NCBI RefSeq assembly: GCF_003112775.1
Contig: NZ_BFCH01000018.1
Location: 920,362-984,361 of the forward strand
DNA: 64,000 nucleotides
Reading direction: 5' to 3'
Source: Mycobacterium montefiorense
GTDB taxonomy: Bacteria > Actinomycetota > Actinomycetes > Mycobacteriales > Mycobacteriaceae
Shown here: positions 24,740 to 33,886 of the stretch, in pieces
Position numbering within the stretch: the first letter of the stretch is position 1
How the letters are laid out: every line of letters starts with the position of its first letter
Notes under the pieces: model-generated
Told to the model about the DNA's origin: nothing
Databases searched by the model: none
The model's input: the letters and a program-made list of their open reading frames with translations, nothing else
Position numbers and translations under genes: made by a program

Positions 24740-25870
24740 GTGCGGCGATTCCATCGGTACACGCGCGCGCCGCTGGCGGTGTGCGCCGCCCTGCTATTGC
24801 TCTGCGGCTGCGGCAAGCCAATGGATCCAGCTGCGTCAAAACCCGGCGCGACCGGCAACGCCGTCACCACGACCGGTGGCAACAATGCACTGATCAAGGT
24901 GAAAAGCCAGCGCGTGCTGGAAGACGCCGTCAACGCCAACGCCCCCGGCTGCTCGGCCGCGGTGGGATCCAAGGGAAACATCGTCTGGGCTGGAGTACGC
25001 GGCCTTGCTGACACAGCGACCGGCGACAGGATCACCCCCGACACCTTGTTCGACATCGGCTCGGTGTCCAAGCAGTTCACCGCCGCCGCGATCCTGTTGC
25101 TCAACGACGCAGGAAAGCTCACGCTCGACGATCCGCTCGCGCAACACATGCCCGAATTTCCGAAATGGGCCTCCACCGTCACGATCGCCGAGCTGATCCA
25201 CCAGACCAGCGGTATCGCCGAGTACGAGGGACTACTCGCAAAGCAGGGGTTCGGAGCCAATGACCGCACCACCCAGGATCAAGCGGTGCAGGCGCTGGCA
25301 GCAGTGCCGCAGCTGAATTTCAAGCCGGGCAGCCAATTCGGATATTCGGACTCCAACTATCTGCTGCTCGGGGAGATCGCCCATCGAGTGTCGGGGGAGC
25401 CGCTGCCCCAACTCCTGCGCGCAGAGATCTTTGGTCCGCTCGGTCTGGGGATGGTGGTGGATCCGGTCGGACAGATTCCGCATAAAGCCGTCTCATATAC
25501 GGGCGGCAGCGACGGATATCGAGTGACCACATCGGCATGGGAGCAGATCGGCGACGGCGCGATCCAAGCGACGTCCGGCCAGCTGGTTAAGTGGGCGGAC
25601 AACTACCGAACCGGCCGCGTGGGCGGACCGCGGCTGCTCGATGAGCAACTGTCCGGGGCGGTGGAGATCGGACCCGGCATCCCGGTGCATTACGGCGCGG
25701 GCATCTATATCAAGGCTGACGGCTCGCTCGACCACGACGGCGCCTCAACCGGTTTCGTCACAGCGTTTCGCGTCAGCAAGGATCGGCTGACGTCCGTCGC
25801 CGTCAGCTGCAACACCGACGACCAGATCCCGGAAGCCCTGGCCGACTCGATAGCGAAGCTCTGGACGTAG
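24740..25870 (+). CDS. Beta-lactamase-fold serine hydrolase lipoprotein (Rv1922-like)
   Basis: 376 residues from GTG 24740. This start places an arginine-rich n-region directly before the hydrophobic signal and lipobox LLCGC; the ATG at 24677 would add 21 residues. Class C/EstB-type motifs: nucleophile S-x-x-K as SVSKQF and tyrosine in FGYSDSNYLLLGEI. Such proteins act as esterases, D-amino peptidases or lipases at the cell surface. The next gene is a close paralogue. Length fits Rv1922 (about 371). Confidence 0.78.
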   Translation: MRRFHRYTRAPLAVCAALLLLCGCGKPMDPAASKPGATGNAVTTTGGNNALIKVKSQRVLEDAVNANAPGCSAAVGSKGNIVWAGVRGLADTATGDRITPDTLFDIGSVSKQFTAAAILLLNDAGKLTLDDPLAQHMPEFPKWASTVTIAELIHQTSGIAEYEGLLAKQGFGANDRTTQDQAVQALAAVPQLNFKPGSQFGYSDSNYLLLGEIAHRVSGEPLPQLLRAEIFGPLGLGMVVDPVGQIPHKAVSYTGGSDGYRVTTSAWEQIGDGAIQATSGQLVKWADNYRTGRVGGPRLLDEQLSGAVEIGPGIPVHYGAGIYIKADGSLDHDGASTGFVTAFRVSKDRLTSVAVSCNTDDQIPEALADSIAKLWT

Positions 25871-25903
25871 TGGATGGCGACCGGAAGCGCCATCATTCAC
25901 GGT

Positions 25904-26998
25904 ATGGCGAAACGGCCGATGCTCCTTCTCGCGATCGTGGTGTTGCTCAGTGCCTGCAGCGGTGGTCAGCAGTCGGCGCCGAAAACGACCACCTCCGCGG
26001 CCACCGCGGTCAACGAAGCCGCCAAGGTCGCTAGCCAGAAAGTGCTGAACGACGCCATCGACGAGGGGGCTCCGGGATGCTCGGCTGCGGTGGGCGTCGA
26101 GGGAAAGGTGGTCTGGACAGGTGTGCGCGGCCTGGCTGACCTGTCGACTGACGCCGCGATCACCACAGACACGGTGTTCGACATTGCATCGGTGTCCAAG
26201 CAGTTCACTGCCACCGCACTGCTGTTGCTCGTCGATGCCGGAAAGCTGACCCTCGACGACCCGGTGTCCCGGCAGCTGCCCGAGCTACCGCCGTGGGCGG
26301 CCACCGTGAACGTCGGTCAGCTGATGCACCAGACCAGCGGCATCCCCGACTACATCGGTCTGCTCGAGGCACAGGGATTTCAATTCAGCGACCACACGAC
26401 CGAAGAACAAGCATTGCGTGCAGTGGCCGTTTTGCCGAAGCTGAGGTTCGCGCCCGGCTCCCAGTTCGAGTACTCGAACTCGAACTATCTGCTGCTCGGC
26501 GAGATCGTCCATCGGGTTTCGCAGGAACCATTGCCACTATTCCTGGCCCAGCAGATTTTTCATCCGCTCGACCTCGCGATGGTCTTGGATCCAACCGGAC
26601 AGATTCCCGGCAAGGCCGTCGGCTATGAATCGGACAGCGACGATTACCACGCCGTATCGTCGGGCTGGGAACAGGTCGGTGACGGTGGAATCCAGACCAC
26701 ACCAACCCAACTGGTCAGATGGGCCGATAATTACCGAACCGGCCGGGTGGGCGGCCCCGAACTGCTACACGCACAATTGAGCGGTGCCGTTCTCACCGAT
26801 TCAGGCGGCGGCGACAGGTACGGAGCAGGAATCTTCCTGCTTGCCAACGGAACACTCGATCACGACGGCGATTGGCCCGGATTCGTCACAGCCTTTCGGG
26901 TGAGCAAGGACCGAACGACGTCCGTCGCGATCAGCTGCAACACCGATGAGCAAGACCCGGAAACCCTAGCCGTGTCGATAGCAAAACTTTGGATGTAG
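25904..26998 (+). CDS. Beta-lactamase-fold serine hydrolase lipoprotein, second copy
   Basis: 364 residues from ATG 25904. Lipobox LLSAC follows a short signal. The catalytic motifs SVSKQF and FEYSNSNYLLLGEI match the upstream gene; long identical segments (NYRTGRVGGP, VTAFRVSKDR, SIAKLW) show a tandem duplication. It begins 33 bp after the first copy's stop, hence same transcript. The place next to the Rv1922 homologue corresponds to lipD (Rv1923), but its similarity to copy 1 suggests a lineage duplication rather than a clear lipD orthologue. Confidence 0.77.
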   Translation: MAKRPMLLLAIVVLLSACSGGQQSAPKTTTSAATAVNEAAKVASQKVLNDAIDEGAPGCSAAVGVEGKVVWTGVRGLADLSTDAAITTDTVFDIASVSKQFTATALLLLVDAGKLTLDDPVSRQLPELPPWAATVNVGQLMHQTSGIPDYIGLLEAQGFQFSDHTTEEQALRAVAVLPKLRFAPGSQFEYSNSNYLLLGEIVHRVSQEPLPLFLAQQIFHPLDLAMVLDPTGQIPGKAVGYESDSDDYHAVSSGWEQVGDGGIQTTPTQLVRWADNYRTGRVGGPELLHAQLSGAVLTDSGGGDRYGAGIFLLANGTLDHDGDWPGFVTAFRVSKDRTTSVAISCNTDEQDPETLAVSIAKLWM

Positions 26999-27024
26999 TT
27001 CGACACCAAAGCTTTTCGAGGCAA

Positions 27025-28581
27025 TTAGTCGTCCGCGGTCACACCGATGACAGTGCGGCCGTCCTCGAGTTCGACGTTGGTCAACGCCGACAGGAAGCGC
27101 CCCAGGCCGGCTTCGGAGATTTGGAACAATTCACCCGGACGACCTTCGACCGTCGAGATCTGCCCGGCGAACCGGGCGCCGAGTTGCTCGAGTTGCCAGT
27201 GCAGCGGGTGTCCCCGTAGGTGGGCGCCGAATACAGCCAGATCGACGCCGGTTCGGGTCAACAGTGTGGCCGCCGTACCGGTGAGTCGTGCGCCGATGTC
27301 GACAGCGATTTGGTCGTGAAAAGCCGGGACGACGATCGTCACTCCGAATGGAGTGCCCGCTTGTGTCGGCGCACTGGGAACGGTGACCGCGGCCATGTCG
27401 AGCAGATTGCAGAAGTTGGTGTAGGTCCCCATCCGGCGGTTTATCCCGACGGGATCGGCACCGACCTCGCTGAGCGTCGGATGTTCGGTGGTGGTGGGCA
27501 ACAGCAACGCATCGAAGCCGTCGAGTAGGGACGCGGCGTCGACCCGCGCGTGTGCCAATGCGTCCAGGTCGGCGGCGAACGCCGGACCGGTGACCGCACG
27601 GGCCGCGGTGATGATCGACGAAACTACGGGATCAGCGCTTGCCGGTGCGCCGCCAAGGAATTCGCCGACCGCCGCGTATCGTTCGGCGACCAGTGCGCCG
27701 TCGTAGAGCAGCAAGGCCGCATCCAGCAACACCGAGATATCGAGCGGTTTGACACTCAGCCCGGCATCGACGGCAAGGCGCACCGAGTGCTCGAACGCGT
27801 CGCGGTAGCCGGGACGCAGCGCGGTGAGGTTCGCAGGCTCCGGAATTGCCAGCCGGGGAGCGGCGGGAGCGGCCAGCCGAACGTCGGCGGGCCAGGGGCG
27901 GCTGCGGGGGTCGCGCGCATCAGGGCCGGCCATCACGGCGACGGCGGCGGCAGCCAGCTCGAGGTCGGCGGCGAGGACACCGACGGCGTCGTAGCTGGCG
28001 CAGGCGGGGACGACCCCTTGCGTGGGGACAATGCCGAGCGTGGGTTTGATGCCGACCAGATCGTTGAGTGCGGCGGGAACCCGAATCGATCCCGCGGTGT
28101 CGGTGCCGATGCCGATATCGGCGATGCCCAGCGCGACGGCGACTGCGGGACCGGAACTGGAACCTCCCGAGACCAAACCCGGATGGCGCGAATTGCGCAC
28201 GGCCCCATACGGACTGCGGGTGCCGGCCAGCCCACAACCGAATTGGTCGAGGTTCGTCTTGCCGAGGACGACGGCTCCCGCATTCCGGAGTCGTTCGATC
28301 GCGACCGCGGTGGTTGCCGGCTGGTAGGCGAACTCTCGGCACGCCGCGGTGGTCGGTAGACCCGCGACGTCAATGTTGTCCTTGACGGCAACCAACAGTC
28401 CCGCCAGGGGCAAACGCAGTCCCGCGCCGACTTGTTGTTCGACCGCTGCGGCGTCTCCGAGCACATCGTCTCGATCGCGCAGCGTGATCCAGACCTCCGG
28501 CCGGTCGGCCTCGGCGATTCGCCGGTACGCGGCGATCACCCGGCCGGTGGGCGAGAGATGCGTTGCCACCGAAGTCTTCAC
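27025..28581 (-). CDS. Allophanate-hydrolase-like amidase (AtzF type)
   Basis: 518 residues. The amidase-signature triad is complete: Lys in LLVAVKDNIDVAG, cis-Ser in VSGGSSSGPAVAVA, and nucleophile Ser in GTDTAGSIRVPA. From about 430 a second domain (RGHPLHWQLEQLGARF) is that of allophanate hydrolase, but it is shorter than in AtzF/DUR1 (about 600 residues in all), lacking the terminal GGW-type segment. Expected reaction: hydrolysis of allophanate or a related amide to release ammonia. Its ATG overlaps the transporter stop by 4 bp. No urea carboxylase gene is seen, so urea degradation is not assured. Confidence 0.78.
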   Translation of the reverse strand: MKTSVATHLSPTGRVIAAYRRIAEADRPEVWITLRDRDDVLGDAAAVEQQVGAGLRLPLAGLLVAVKDNIDVAGLPTTAACREFAYQPATTAVAIERLRNAGAVVLGKTNLDQFGCGLAGTRSPYGAVRNSRHPGLVSGGSSSGPAVAVALGIADIGIGTDTAGSIRVPAALNDLVGIKPTLGIVPTQGVVPACASYDAVGVLAADLELAAAAVAVMAGPDARDPRSRPWPADVRLAAPAAPRLAIPEPANLTALRPGYRDAFEHSVRLAVDAGLSVKPLDISVLLDAALLLYDGALVAERYAAVGEFLGGAPASADPVVSSIITAARAVTGPAFAADLDALAHARVDAASLLDGFDALLLPTTTEHPTLSEVGADPVGINRRMGTYTNFCNLLDMAAVTVPSAPTQAGTPFGVTIVVPAFHDQIAVDIGARLTGTAATLLTRTGVDLAVFGAHLRGHPLHWQLEQLGARFAGQISTVEGRPGELFQISEAGLGRFLSALTNVELEDGRTVIGVTADD

Positions 28582-29984
28582 AGCACGTGGGGTGCGATGA
28601 GGACCGCGGCGCCCGACACCGCGAAACCGATCAGGAACGCGATAACCGTAAAGCCCATCACCTGACGCACATTGAGCTTTGCGATCGCCAGCACCGGCAA
28701 CAACCAGAACGGCTGAACCATGTTCGCGACCCCCTCACCGACCGCCACCGACATCGACATCAGCCCCAGGTATGCCGGCGAGTGTTGGCCGATGGCCAGC
28801 GCCGAGCCCACCGCGATCGGCCCCTGCACCGCCCAGTGCCCGCCACCGGACGGTACGAACAGCGAGATGATGACCGAGCCAACGAACGTCAGGAACGGGA
28901 GCGTGAACTGATCCGCACCTCGCACCAGGGCTTCGGCGAGCACCGTCTGCAACGCTCTGCCCGACCCCGGCGGCAAGTAGCCCAGCAGACCGGCGATCCC
29001 GCCATACAACGGATATTGCAGTAGCAGTGGGCCGGACACCTTCGCCGCACCAGAGAACGCGCGGATAAACCGAATCGGCGTACCGTGCAGCAACGCGCTG
29101 GTGACGGTGAACAACATGATCATCGACGAAATGTTCAGCGAAAAGCCGCTCAGCACGAAATACGTTATGCCCGCGGCGAACACAAGCACATTGAGAATCC
29201 ACAGATTCTCCAGCCGCTCGGCGAACGTCTGTGCGCGCTGCGGCGCATCAGGCGTGGGCTCTTCGTCGAACACCGCGGGATCGGGTTCCAGAGTTTCATC
29301 GGGCGCCATCCGCCAGATCGTGACCGCGACCAGTGCCACCACAGCGACGACGGCGATCCAGCTGTAGGGCTCAAAGATCGTCAACCTCAGCGGCACGATC
29401 GTTCCGGTCATCTTGTGAATCACGTTGATGGGGCTGGTCGTATCGGTGTTGGCCAGCGCGATCGATGAGGACAGACCCTGCGTCCACACGAGGTAGCCCA
29501 TGAACCCCGACGCGATCAGGTAGCCGAAATGCACGCCGGGAAGCCGTTTTGCGACCTGCCGCGCAATCAGCGCGCCGGACACCAGACCCAATCCCCAGTT
29601 CAACAACGAGAAGACGCTGCTGACGCCGAAGCACAGCAAGGCTCCCTGAGCCTGGTTCGTCGGCTTACTCGCCAGGGCAATGATGGCCCGTTTCACGATG
29701 GGCGCCTCGGCCAGTGTGTAGCCGGTCACCAATACGAGCACCATCTGGAACGCGAAGGTGAAGATGTTCTGCGAACCCCACACTCCGCCGTACCACGCTT
29801 TCAGCGCGCCGGCGGGCGTGGCGTCCCGGACGAATACCGCAACCAGTGCGACCACGATGAGTGTCAGGATCACCGCGAACAAATACGGGTCTGGCATCAA
29901 GCGTTCGACATACCGGACGCAGAGCATCGTGAAGCGCTGCATGAGGCCGCGACGGCCGACATGCTCGCTCTTTGTGGTCGTCAT
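28578..29984 (-). CDS. Short-chain fatty acid transporter, AtoE family (TIGR00366)
   Basis: 468 residues with about 12 hydrophobic segments. Family hallmarks include RYVERLMPDPYLFAVILT at the N-terminus, SSVFSLLNWGLGLVSGALIA, and FVPSGGGHWAVQGPI late in the protein. AtoE proteins take up short-chain fatty acids such as acetoacetate or butyrate across the membrane. It is translationally coupled to the downstream amidase (4-bp overlap), an unexpected pairing. Neither gene lies at this point in H37Rv. Confidence 0.83.
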   Translation of the reverse strand: MTTTKSEHVGRRGLMQRFTMLCVRYVERLMPDPYLFAVILTLIVVALVAVFVRDATPAGALKAWYGGVWGSQNIFTFAFQMVLVLVTGYTLAEAPIVKRAIIALASKPTNQAQGALLCFGVSSVFSLLNWGLGLVSGALIARQVAKRLPGVHFGYLIASGFMGYLVWTQGLSSSIALANTDTTSPINVIHKMTGTIVPLRLTIFEPYSWIAVVAVVALVAVTIWRMAPDETLEPDPAVFDEEPTPDAPQRAQTFAERLENLWILNVLVFAAGITYFVLSGFSLNISSMIMLFTVTSALLHGTPIRFIRAFSGAAKVSGPLLLQYPLYGGIAGLLGYLPPGSGRALQTVLAEALVRGADQFTLPFLTFVGSVIISLFVPSGGGHWAVQGPIAVGSALAIGQHSPAYLGLMSMSVAVGEGVANMVQPFWLLPVLAIAKLNVRQVMGFTVIAFLIGFAVSGAAVLIAPHVL

Positions 29985-30079
29985 TGCCCGCCTTTACCGC
30001 GATACCTGCGCCCGCGTACTAGTCGCGTCGAATAGTTGAATCGCTCAGGTAACTCTAGATTGGTGGCCGGCAGATGGCT

Positions 30080-30457
30080 TTAGACGAACTCGTAGACAAA
30101 GACAACGACGATTGCCACTGCCAGCAGGATCAAACCGGCGACGATAACCATTCGGACAACGCGGGATTGGCGATGGAACCAGTGTTGCATTTGGGTGAAG
30201 CGCCAATCGGTCCACGCGTAAGCCCGCGCCGCCCACATGGCTTCGACCGCCAGCAGCCGGAAGGCGATCAGTAGCGCCGGGATACCGAACTCGGGAAGCA
30301 ACACGGTGAGCGGAATGGAAGCGACGAGCAGCACGCCGCCCAGGACGGCGAGGCCCGCCCGGATCGGCATCGCTCTGGCCTGCCCGCGGGTGCGGTTGGC
30401 GAGCACCCGGGCCAGTGCGTCGTCACGGGTCTGGGGGTGCTGATCGCGTGTGTCCAC
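30080..30457 (-). CDS. Small membrane protein (Rv1924c-like, PGPGW-type)
   Basis: 125 residues from GTG 30457, chosen for AGAGGAG just upstream; the earlier in-frame start at 30538 lies within 14 bp of the divergent fadD31 start. Two hydrophobic hairpins (about 34-64 and 100-123) with the basic loop between them resemble the TMEM/PGPGW family, although PGPGW itself is replaced by PEFGI. Position divergent from fadD31 and size match Rv1924c. Function unknown. Confidence 0.65.
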   Translation of the reverse strand: MDTRDQHPQTRDDALARVLANRTRGQARAMPIRAGLAVLGGVLLVASIPLTVLLPEFGIPALLIAFRLLAVEAMWAARAYAWTDWRFTQMQHWFHRQSRVVRMVIVAGLILLAVAIVVVFVYEFV

Positions 30458-30551
30458 GTTGCTCCTCTGGGCTTCCGCGGCGGTTTCGGCTGGGACTATA
30501 TCCGAAGCTCGGATTCGCGGGGCAGGCCCTGGGCACACCTAGACTGCGAAC

Positions 30552-32399
30552 ATGGATGACGGTTCCCGACAGGACTCCGTGGCTCCAAAAGGCCTGCTAC
30601 GAATAGAGGATTGCCTGGACGCCGATGGCAACATCTCTTTGCCGCCGGGAACCACACTGATTTCTCTGATCGAGCGCAACATCACAAACGTCGGTGATGC
30701 CGTGGCGTATCGCTACCTGGACTACGGACGCTCGGAAGGCCACACCCTCGAAGTGACCTGGGCCCAACTCGGTGTCCGATTGCTGGCCATCGCCGCGCGC
30801 ATCCAGCGGCTGGCGAGCGAGGGTGATCGCGTGGCGATCCTTGCGCCGCAAGGCATCGACTACGTCGCCGGCTTCTACGCGGCGGTCAAGGCGGGAACCA
30901 TCGCGGTGCCGCTGTTCGCCCCCGAATTGCCAGGTCATGCCGAGCGGCTTGCGACGGCGCTTCGCGATTGCGAGCCGACCGTGGTGCTGACGACCGCGGC
31001 CGCGAAAGACGCGGTGCAAGACTTTCTGATCCATGGCACGCACCTGCAAAAACCGGCTGTCCTGGTCATCGATCGAATCCCCGATTCGGCGGGGGAGTCG
31101 TTCGTCCCCGTGGAGTTGGGTGTCGACCGGGTTTCCCACTTGCAGTACACCTCGGGCTCGACCCGGCCGCCGGTCGGCGTGGAGATTACGCACCGGGCCG
31201 TGGGCACCAACCTGACGCAGATGATCCTGTCGATCGACCTGCTGAACCGGAACACGCACGGAGTGAGTTGGTTGCCGCTCTACCACGACATGGGGCTGTC
31301 GATGATCGGCTTTCCCGCAGTGTACGGCGGCCATTCCACCCTGATGTCGCCGACGGCGTTTGTGCGTCGGCCGCAGCGGTGGATTCAGGCGTTGTCGGCA
31401 GGGTCGCGCGAAGGCAATGTCGTCACCGCCGCGCCCAACTTCGCCTACGAGTGGGCCGCGCAACGCGGCCTGCCCGCGGCGGGCGACGACATCGACCTGA
31501 GCAATGTCGTATTGATCATCGGCTCCGAGCCGGTCAGCATCGAGGCGATTGCGACGTTCAACAAAGCGTTCGCACCCTACGGGTTGCCGGGCACGGCATT
31601 CAAGCCCTCGTACGGCATCGCGGAGGCGACGCTGTTGATCGCGACAATCGAACCCGCTGCAGAAGCAAAAGTTGTCTACCTGGACCGGGATCGGCTGGGC
31701 GCGGGCCGCGCGGTGCGCGTCGGCGCCGATGCCCCCAATGCCGTTGCCCAAGTCTCGTGCGGCCGGATCGCTCGCAGTCTGCGGGCTGTGATCGTGAACC
31801 CGAATACCGCTGCCGAGCTACCCGACGGCGCGGTCGGCGAAGTCTGGCTGCAGGGCGCCAACGTTGGCCGGGGCTATTGGGGACGCCCGGAAGAAACCGA
31901 GCGGACATTCCACGCGCTGCTGCAATCGCAGCTGCCCGACGCCAGTCGCGCCGAAGGATCGGCGGTCGGAAGCTGGTGGCTGCGCACCGGTGACTTGGGC
32001 GTCTATCTCGACGGGGAGATCTACATCGCCGGCCGTATCGCGGATCTGGTGACCATCGACGGCCGCAACCACTACCCGCAGGACATCGAGGCCACCGCCG
32101 CCGAGGCGTCGCCGATGGTGCGGCGCGGCTATGCGACGGCATTCGCTGTGCCGCACAACGAGGTGCCGGAGACCGACGGCAGCGTGGTGATCATCGCCGA
32201 ACGCGCGGCGGGCACCAGCCGCGATGACCCGCAGCCGGCAATCGAGGGGATCAAGGCCGCGGTCCTACACCAGCACGGTGTCACCGTCTCCGACGTGCGC
32301 CTGTTGCCGGCCGGCGCCATTCCCCGCACCACCAGTGGGAAACTGGCTCGCCTCGCCACCCGTACGCAGTACCTCAATGGCACGCTGGGCGCTCACTAG
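30552..32399 (+). CDS. fadD31: Fatty-acyl-AMP ligase FadD31
   Basis: 615 residues. It is an ANL enzyme of the long-chain FAAL group, which activates fatty acids as acyl-AMP and passes them to polyketide synthases or carrier proteins. Motifs: P-loop LQYTSGSTRPPVGVEITH, LPLYHDMGLSMIG, PSYGIAEATLL, LRTGDLGVYLDGEIYIAGRIADL, and the terminal lysine region PRTTSGKLAR. The insertion between the N- and C-subdomains seen in FAALs is consistent with length. Neighbours match Rv1925. No PKS is adjacent in this window, so the acyl acceptor is elsewhere. Confidence 0.9.
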   Translation: MDDGSRQDSVAPKGLLRIEDCLDADGNISLPPGTTLISLIERNITNVGDAVAYRYLDYGRSEGHTLEVTWAQLGVRLLAIAARIQRLASEGDRVAILAPQGIDYVAGFYAAVKAGTIAVPLFAPELPGHAERLATALRDCEPTVVLTTAAAKDAVQDFLIHGTHLQKPAVLVIDRIPDSAGESFVPVELGVDRVSHLQYTSGSTRPPVGVEITHRAVGTNLTQMILSIDLLNRNTHGVSWLPLYHDMGLSMIGFPAVYGGHSTLMSPTAFVRRPQRWIQALSAGSREGNVVTAAPNFAYEWAAQRGLPAAGDDIDLSNVVLIIGSEPVSIEAIATFNKAFAPYGLPGTAFKPSYGIAEATLLIATIEPAAEAKVVYLDRDRLGAGRAVRVGADAPNAVAQVSCGRIARSLRAVIVNPNTAAELPDGAVGEVWLQGANVGRGYWGRPEETERTFHALLQSQLPDASRAEGSAVGSWWLRTGDLGVYLDGEIYIAGRIADLVTIDGRNHYPQDIEATAAEASPMVRRGYATAFAVPHNEVPETDGSVVIIAERAAGTSRDDPQPAIEGIKAAVLHQHGVTVSDVRLLPAGAIPRTTSGKLARLATRTQYLNGTLGAH

Positions 32400-32427
32400 C
32401 GACCCGGTCGAGTGGCATTCTGACGCT

Positions 32428-33084
32428 ATGGGTCTACTCATCCGGCTGGCGGAATTCCTGATTCTGCTGCTGCCGCTGGTGGGTCTGGTTATCGGCGCGG
32501 TACGCGCGTTCGGTGCCAACAAGCGCCGAGCGCCCGAAGCGACGGAGTCTGCGGCGGTGCCGCCCGAACCGACCGCCAACAGCCAGGCCGCCCAGTGGCA
32601 ATCGGTGCGACGGATCGTGGAGGAGCACAGCCGCACCGACACACGCTGGCTGTCCTACGAACTCGACCTCGCCAAACTGCTCGACTTCCCGGCGATGACG
32701 GATCTGCGTGATCCGCGCACCGCTGCCTTTCACAAAGCCAAGCTACGGGCAGACCTGCTGCGACCTATTAAGGCCGAAGATCTCCTCGACGACCGGGACG
32801 CCGCCACGAAATATCAAGTCGCCGTGGAGGACTACGCGACCGCGTTCAACCTCGCCGAGGCGGAGGCGATACGCAGGCGGCGCAACGACTTCTCGCGCGA
32901 CGAACAACAGCGGATTGCTCGCGCCCAGAGTCTGTTGAGGATGGCGTCGGACTCGGCCGCCGCGCCGCAGGAGCGTCGCACTGCCTACGAGTCGGCACGT
33001 AGAGAACTCGATGGCTTGATCGTGTTGCCGACAAGCGCTCAGGCCAGCATCGAACGCGGGATCTCCGGTGAGATCGAGGGATAA
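32428..33084 (+). CDS. Membrane-anchored hypothetical protein
   Basis: 218 residues from ATG 32428. One N-terminal membrane helix (about 5-25), a Pro/Ala-rich linker (about 32-52), then a mainly helical, highly charged cytoplasmic-type domain with repeated Arg/Asp/Glu (EAEAIRRRRNDFSRDEQQRI). No catalytic motif. It lies 28 bp after fadD31 and 27 bp before the DUF2071 gene, all rightward, suggesting one operon. H37Rv has mpt63 in this interval instead. Function unknown. Confidence 0.62.
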   Translation: MGLLIRLAEFLILLLPLVGLVIGAVRAFGANKRRAPEATESAAVPPEPTANSQAAQWQSVRRIVEEHSRTDTRWLSYELDLAKLLDFPAMTDLRDPRTAAFHKAKLRADLLRPIKAEDLLDDRDAATKYQVAVEDYATAFNLAEAEAIRRRRNDFSRDEQQRIARAQSLLRMASDSAAAPQERRTAYESARRELDGLIVLPTSAQASIERGISGEIEG

Positions 33085-33111
33085 GTCGCGCGGGCGTGTC
33101 ACGATGACGAG

Positions 33112-33873
33112 ATGACGATGCCCGGCCAGCCGGCCCAGCCCGATGGGGTGCTCACCGGCTATCCCGTCACTCCGCCACCGCTGCCTGGCCCGGTCACCTT
33201 CGACCAGCAGTGGAGCGACCTGACGTTCGTCCACTGGCCGGTGCAACCCGACAGCGTCGCGCATCTGTACCCACCCGGGACGCGACCCGACGTTTTCGCC
33301 GACGGGCTGACCTATGTGGCATTGGTCCCGTTCATGATGATAGGCACCAAAGTCGGTACCGCACTGCCGCTTCCGTACTTCGGCGGCTTCGCGGAAACGA
33401 ATGTCCGGCTGTATTCGCTGGACGACGCCGGACGGCACGGCGTCCTGTTCCGGTCGCTGGAAACGGCTCGCCTGGCCGTCGTACCCGTCACCCGGATCGG
33501 CCTTGGCGTCCCCTACACCTGGGCGAAGATGCGGATCACGCGCGACGGCGACAATATCTCGTATAACAGTGTGCGGCGGTGGCCGCGCCGCGGCCTGTGC
33601 AGCCGGCTGACCGTCGCGATCGGCGACGCGGTGGAACCGACGCCGCTGGAGGTCTGGCTGACCGCCCGCTGGGGCGCGCACACGCACAAGGCCGGCCGAA
33701 CCTGGTGGGTGCCCAACGAGCACGGGCCGTGGCCGTTGCGTGCGGCCGAAATAGTTGAGCTCAGCGACGAACTGATCGACGCGAGTGGGGTGCGGCCGGC
33801 CGGCGATCGCCTGCGCGGTCTTTTCTCGCCGGGTGTACGAACCCGCTTCGGCCGCCCCTGCCTGGTTCGGTGA
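33112..33873 (+). CDS. DUF2071/YqjF-family protein (Rv1927-like)
   Basis: 253 residues. FDQQWSDLTFVHWPVQPDSV, YPPGTRPDVFADGLTYVALVPFMM and LPYFGGFAETNVRLYS are hallmarks of the COG3361/DUF2071 family, an acetoacetate-decarboxylase-like fold. No activity is proven. Length and position match Rv1927 (257). Converges with the SDR gene at 33887, 13 bp apart. Confidence 0.75.
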   Translation: MTMPGQPAQPDGVLTGYPVTPPPLPGPVTFDQQWSDLTFVHWPVQPDSVAHLYPPGTRPDVFADGLTYVALVPFMMIGTKVGTALPLPYFGGFAETNVRLYSLDDAGRHGVLFRSLETARLAVVPVTRIGLGVPYTWAKMRITRDGDNISYNSVRRWPRRGLCSRLTVAIGDAVEPTPLEVWLTARWGAHTHKAGRTWWVPNEHGPWPLRAAEIVELSDELIDASGVRPAGDRLRGLFSPGVRTRFGRPCLVR

Positions 33874-33886
33874 CGCGGCCGCGATC

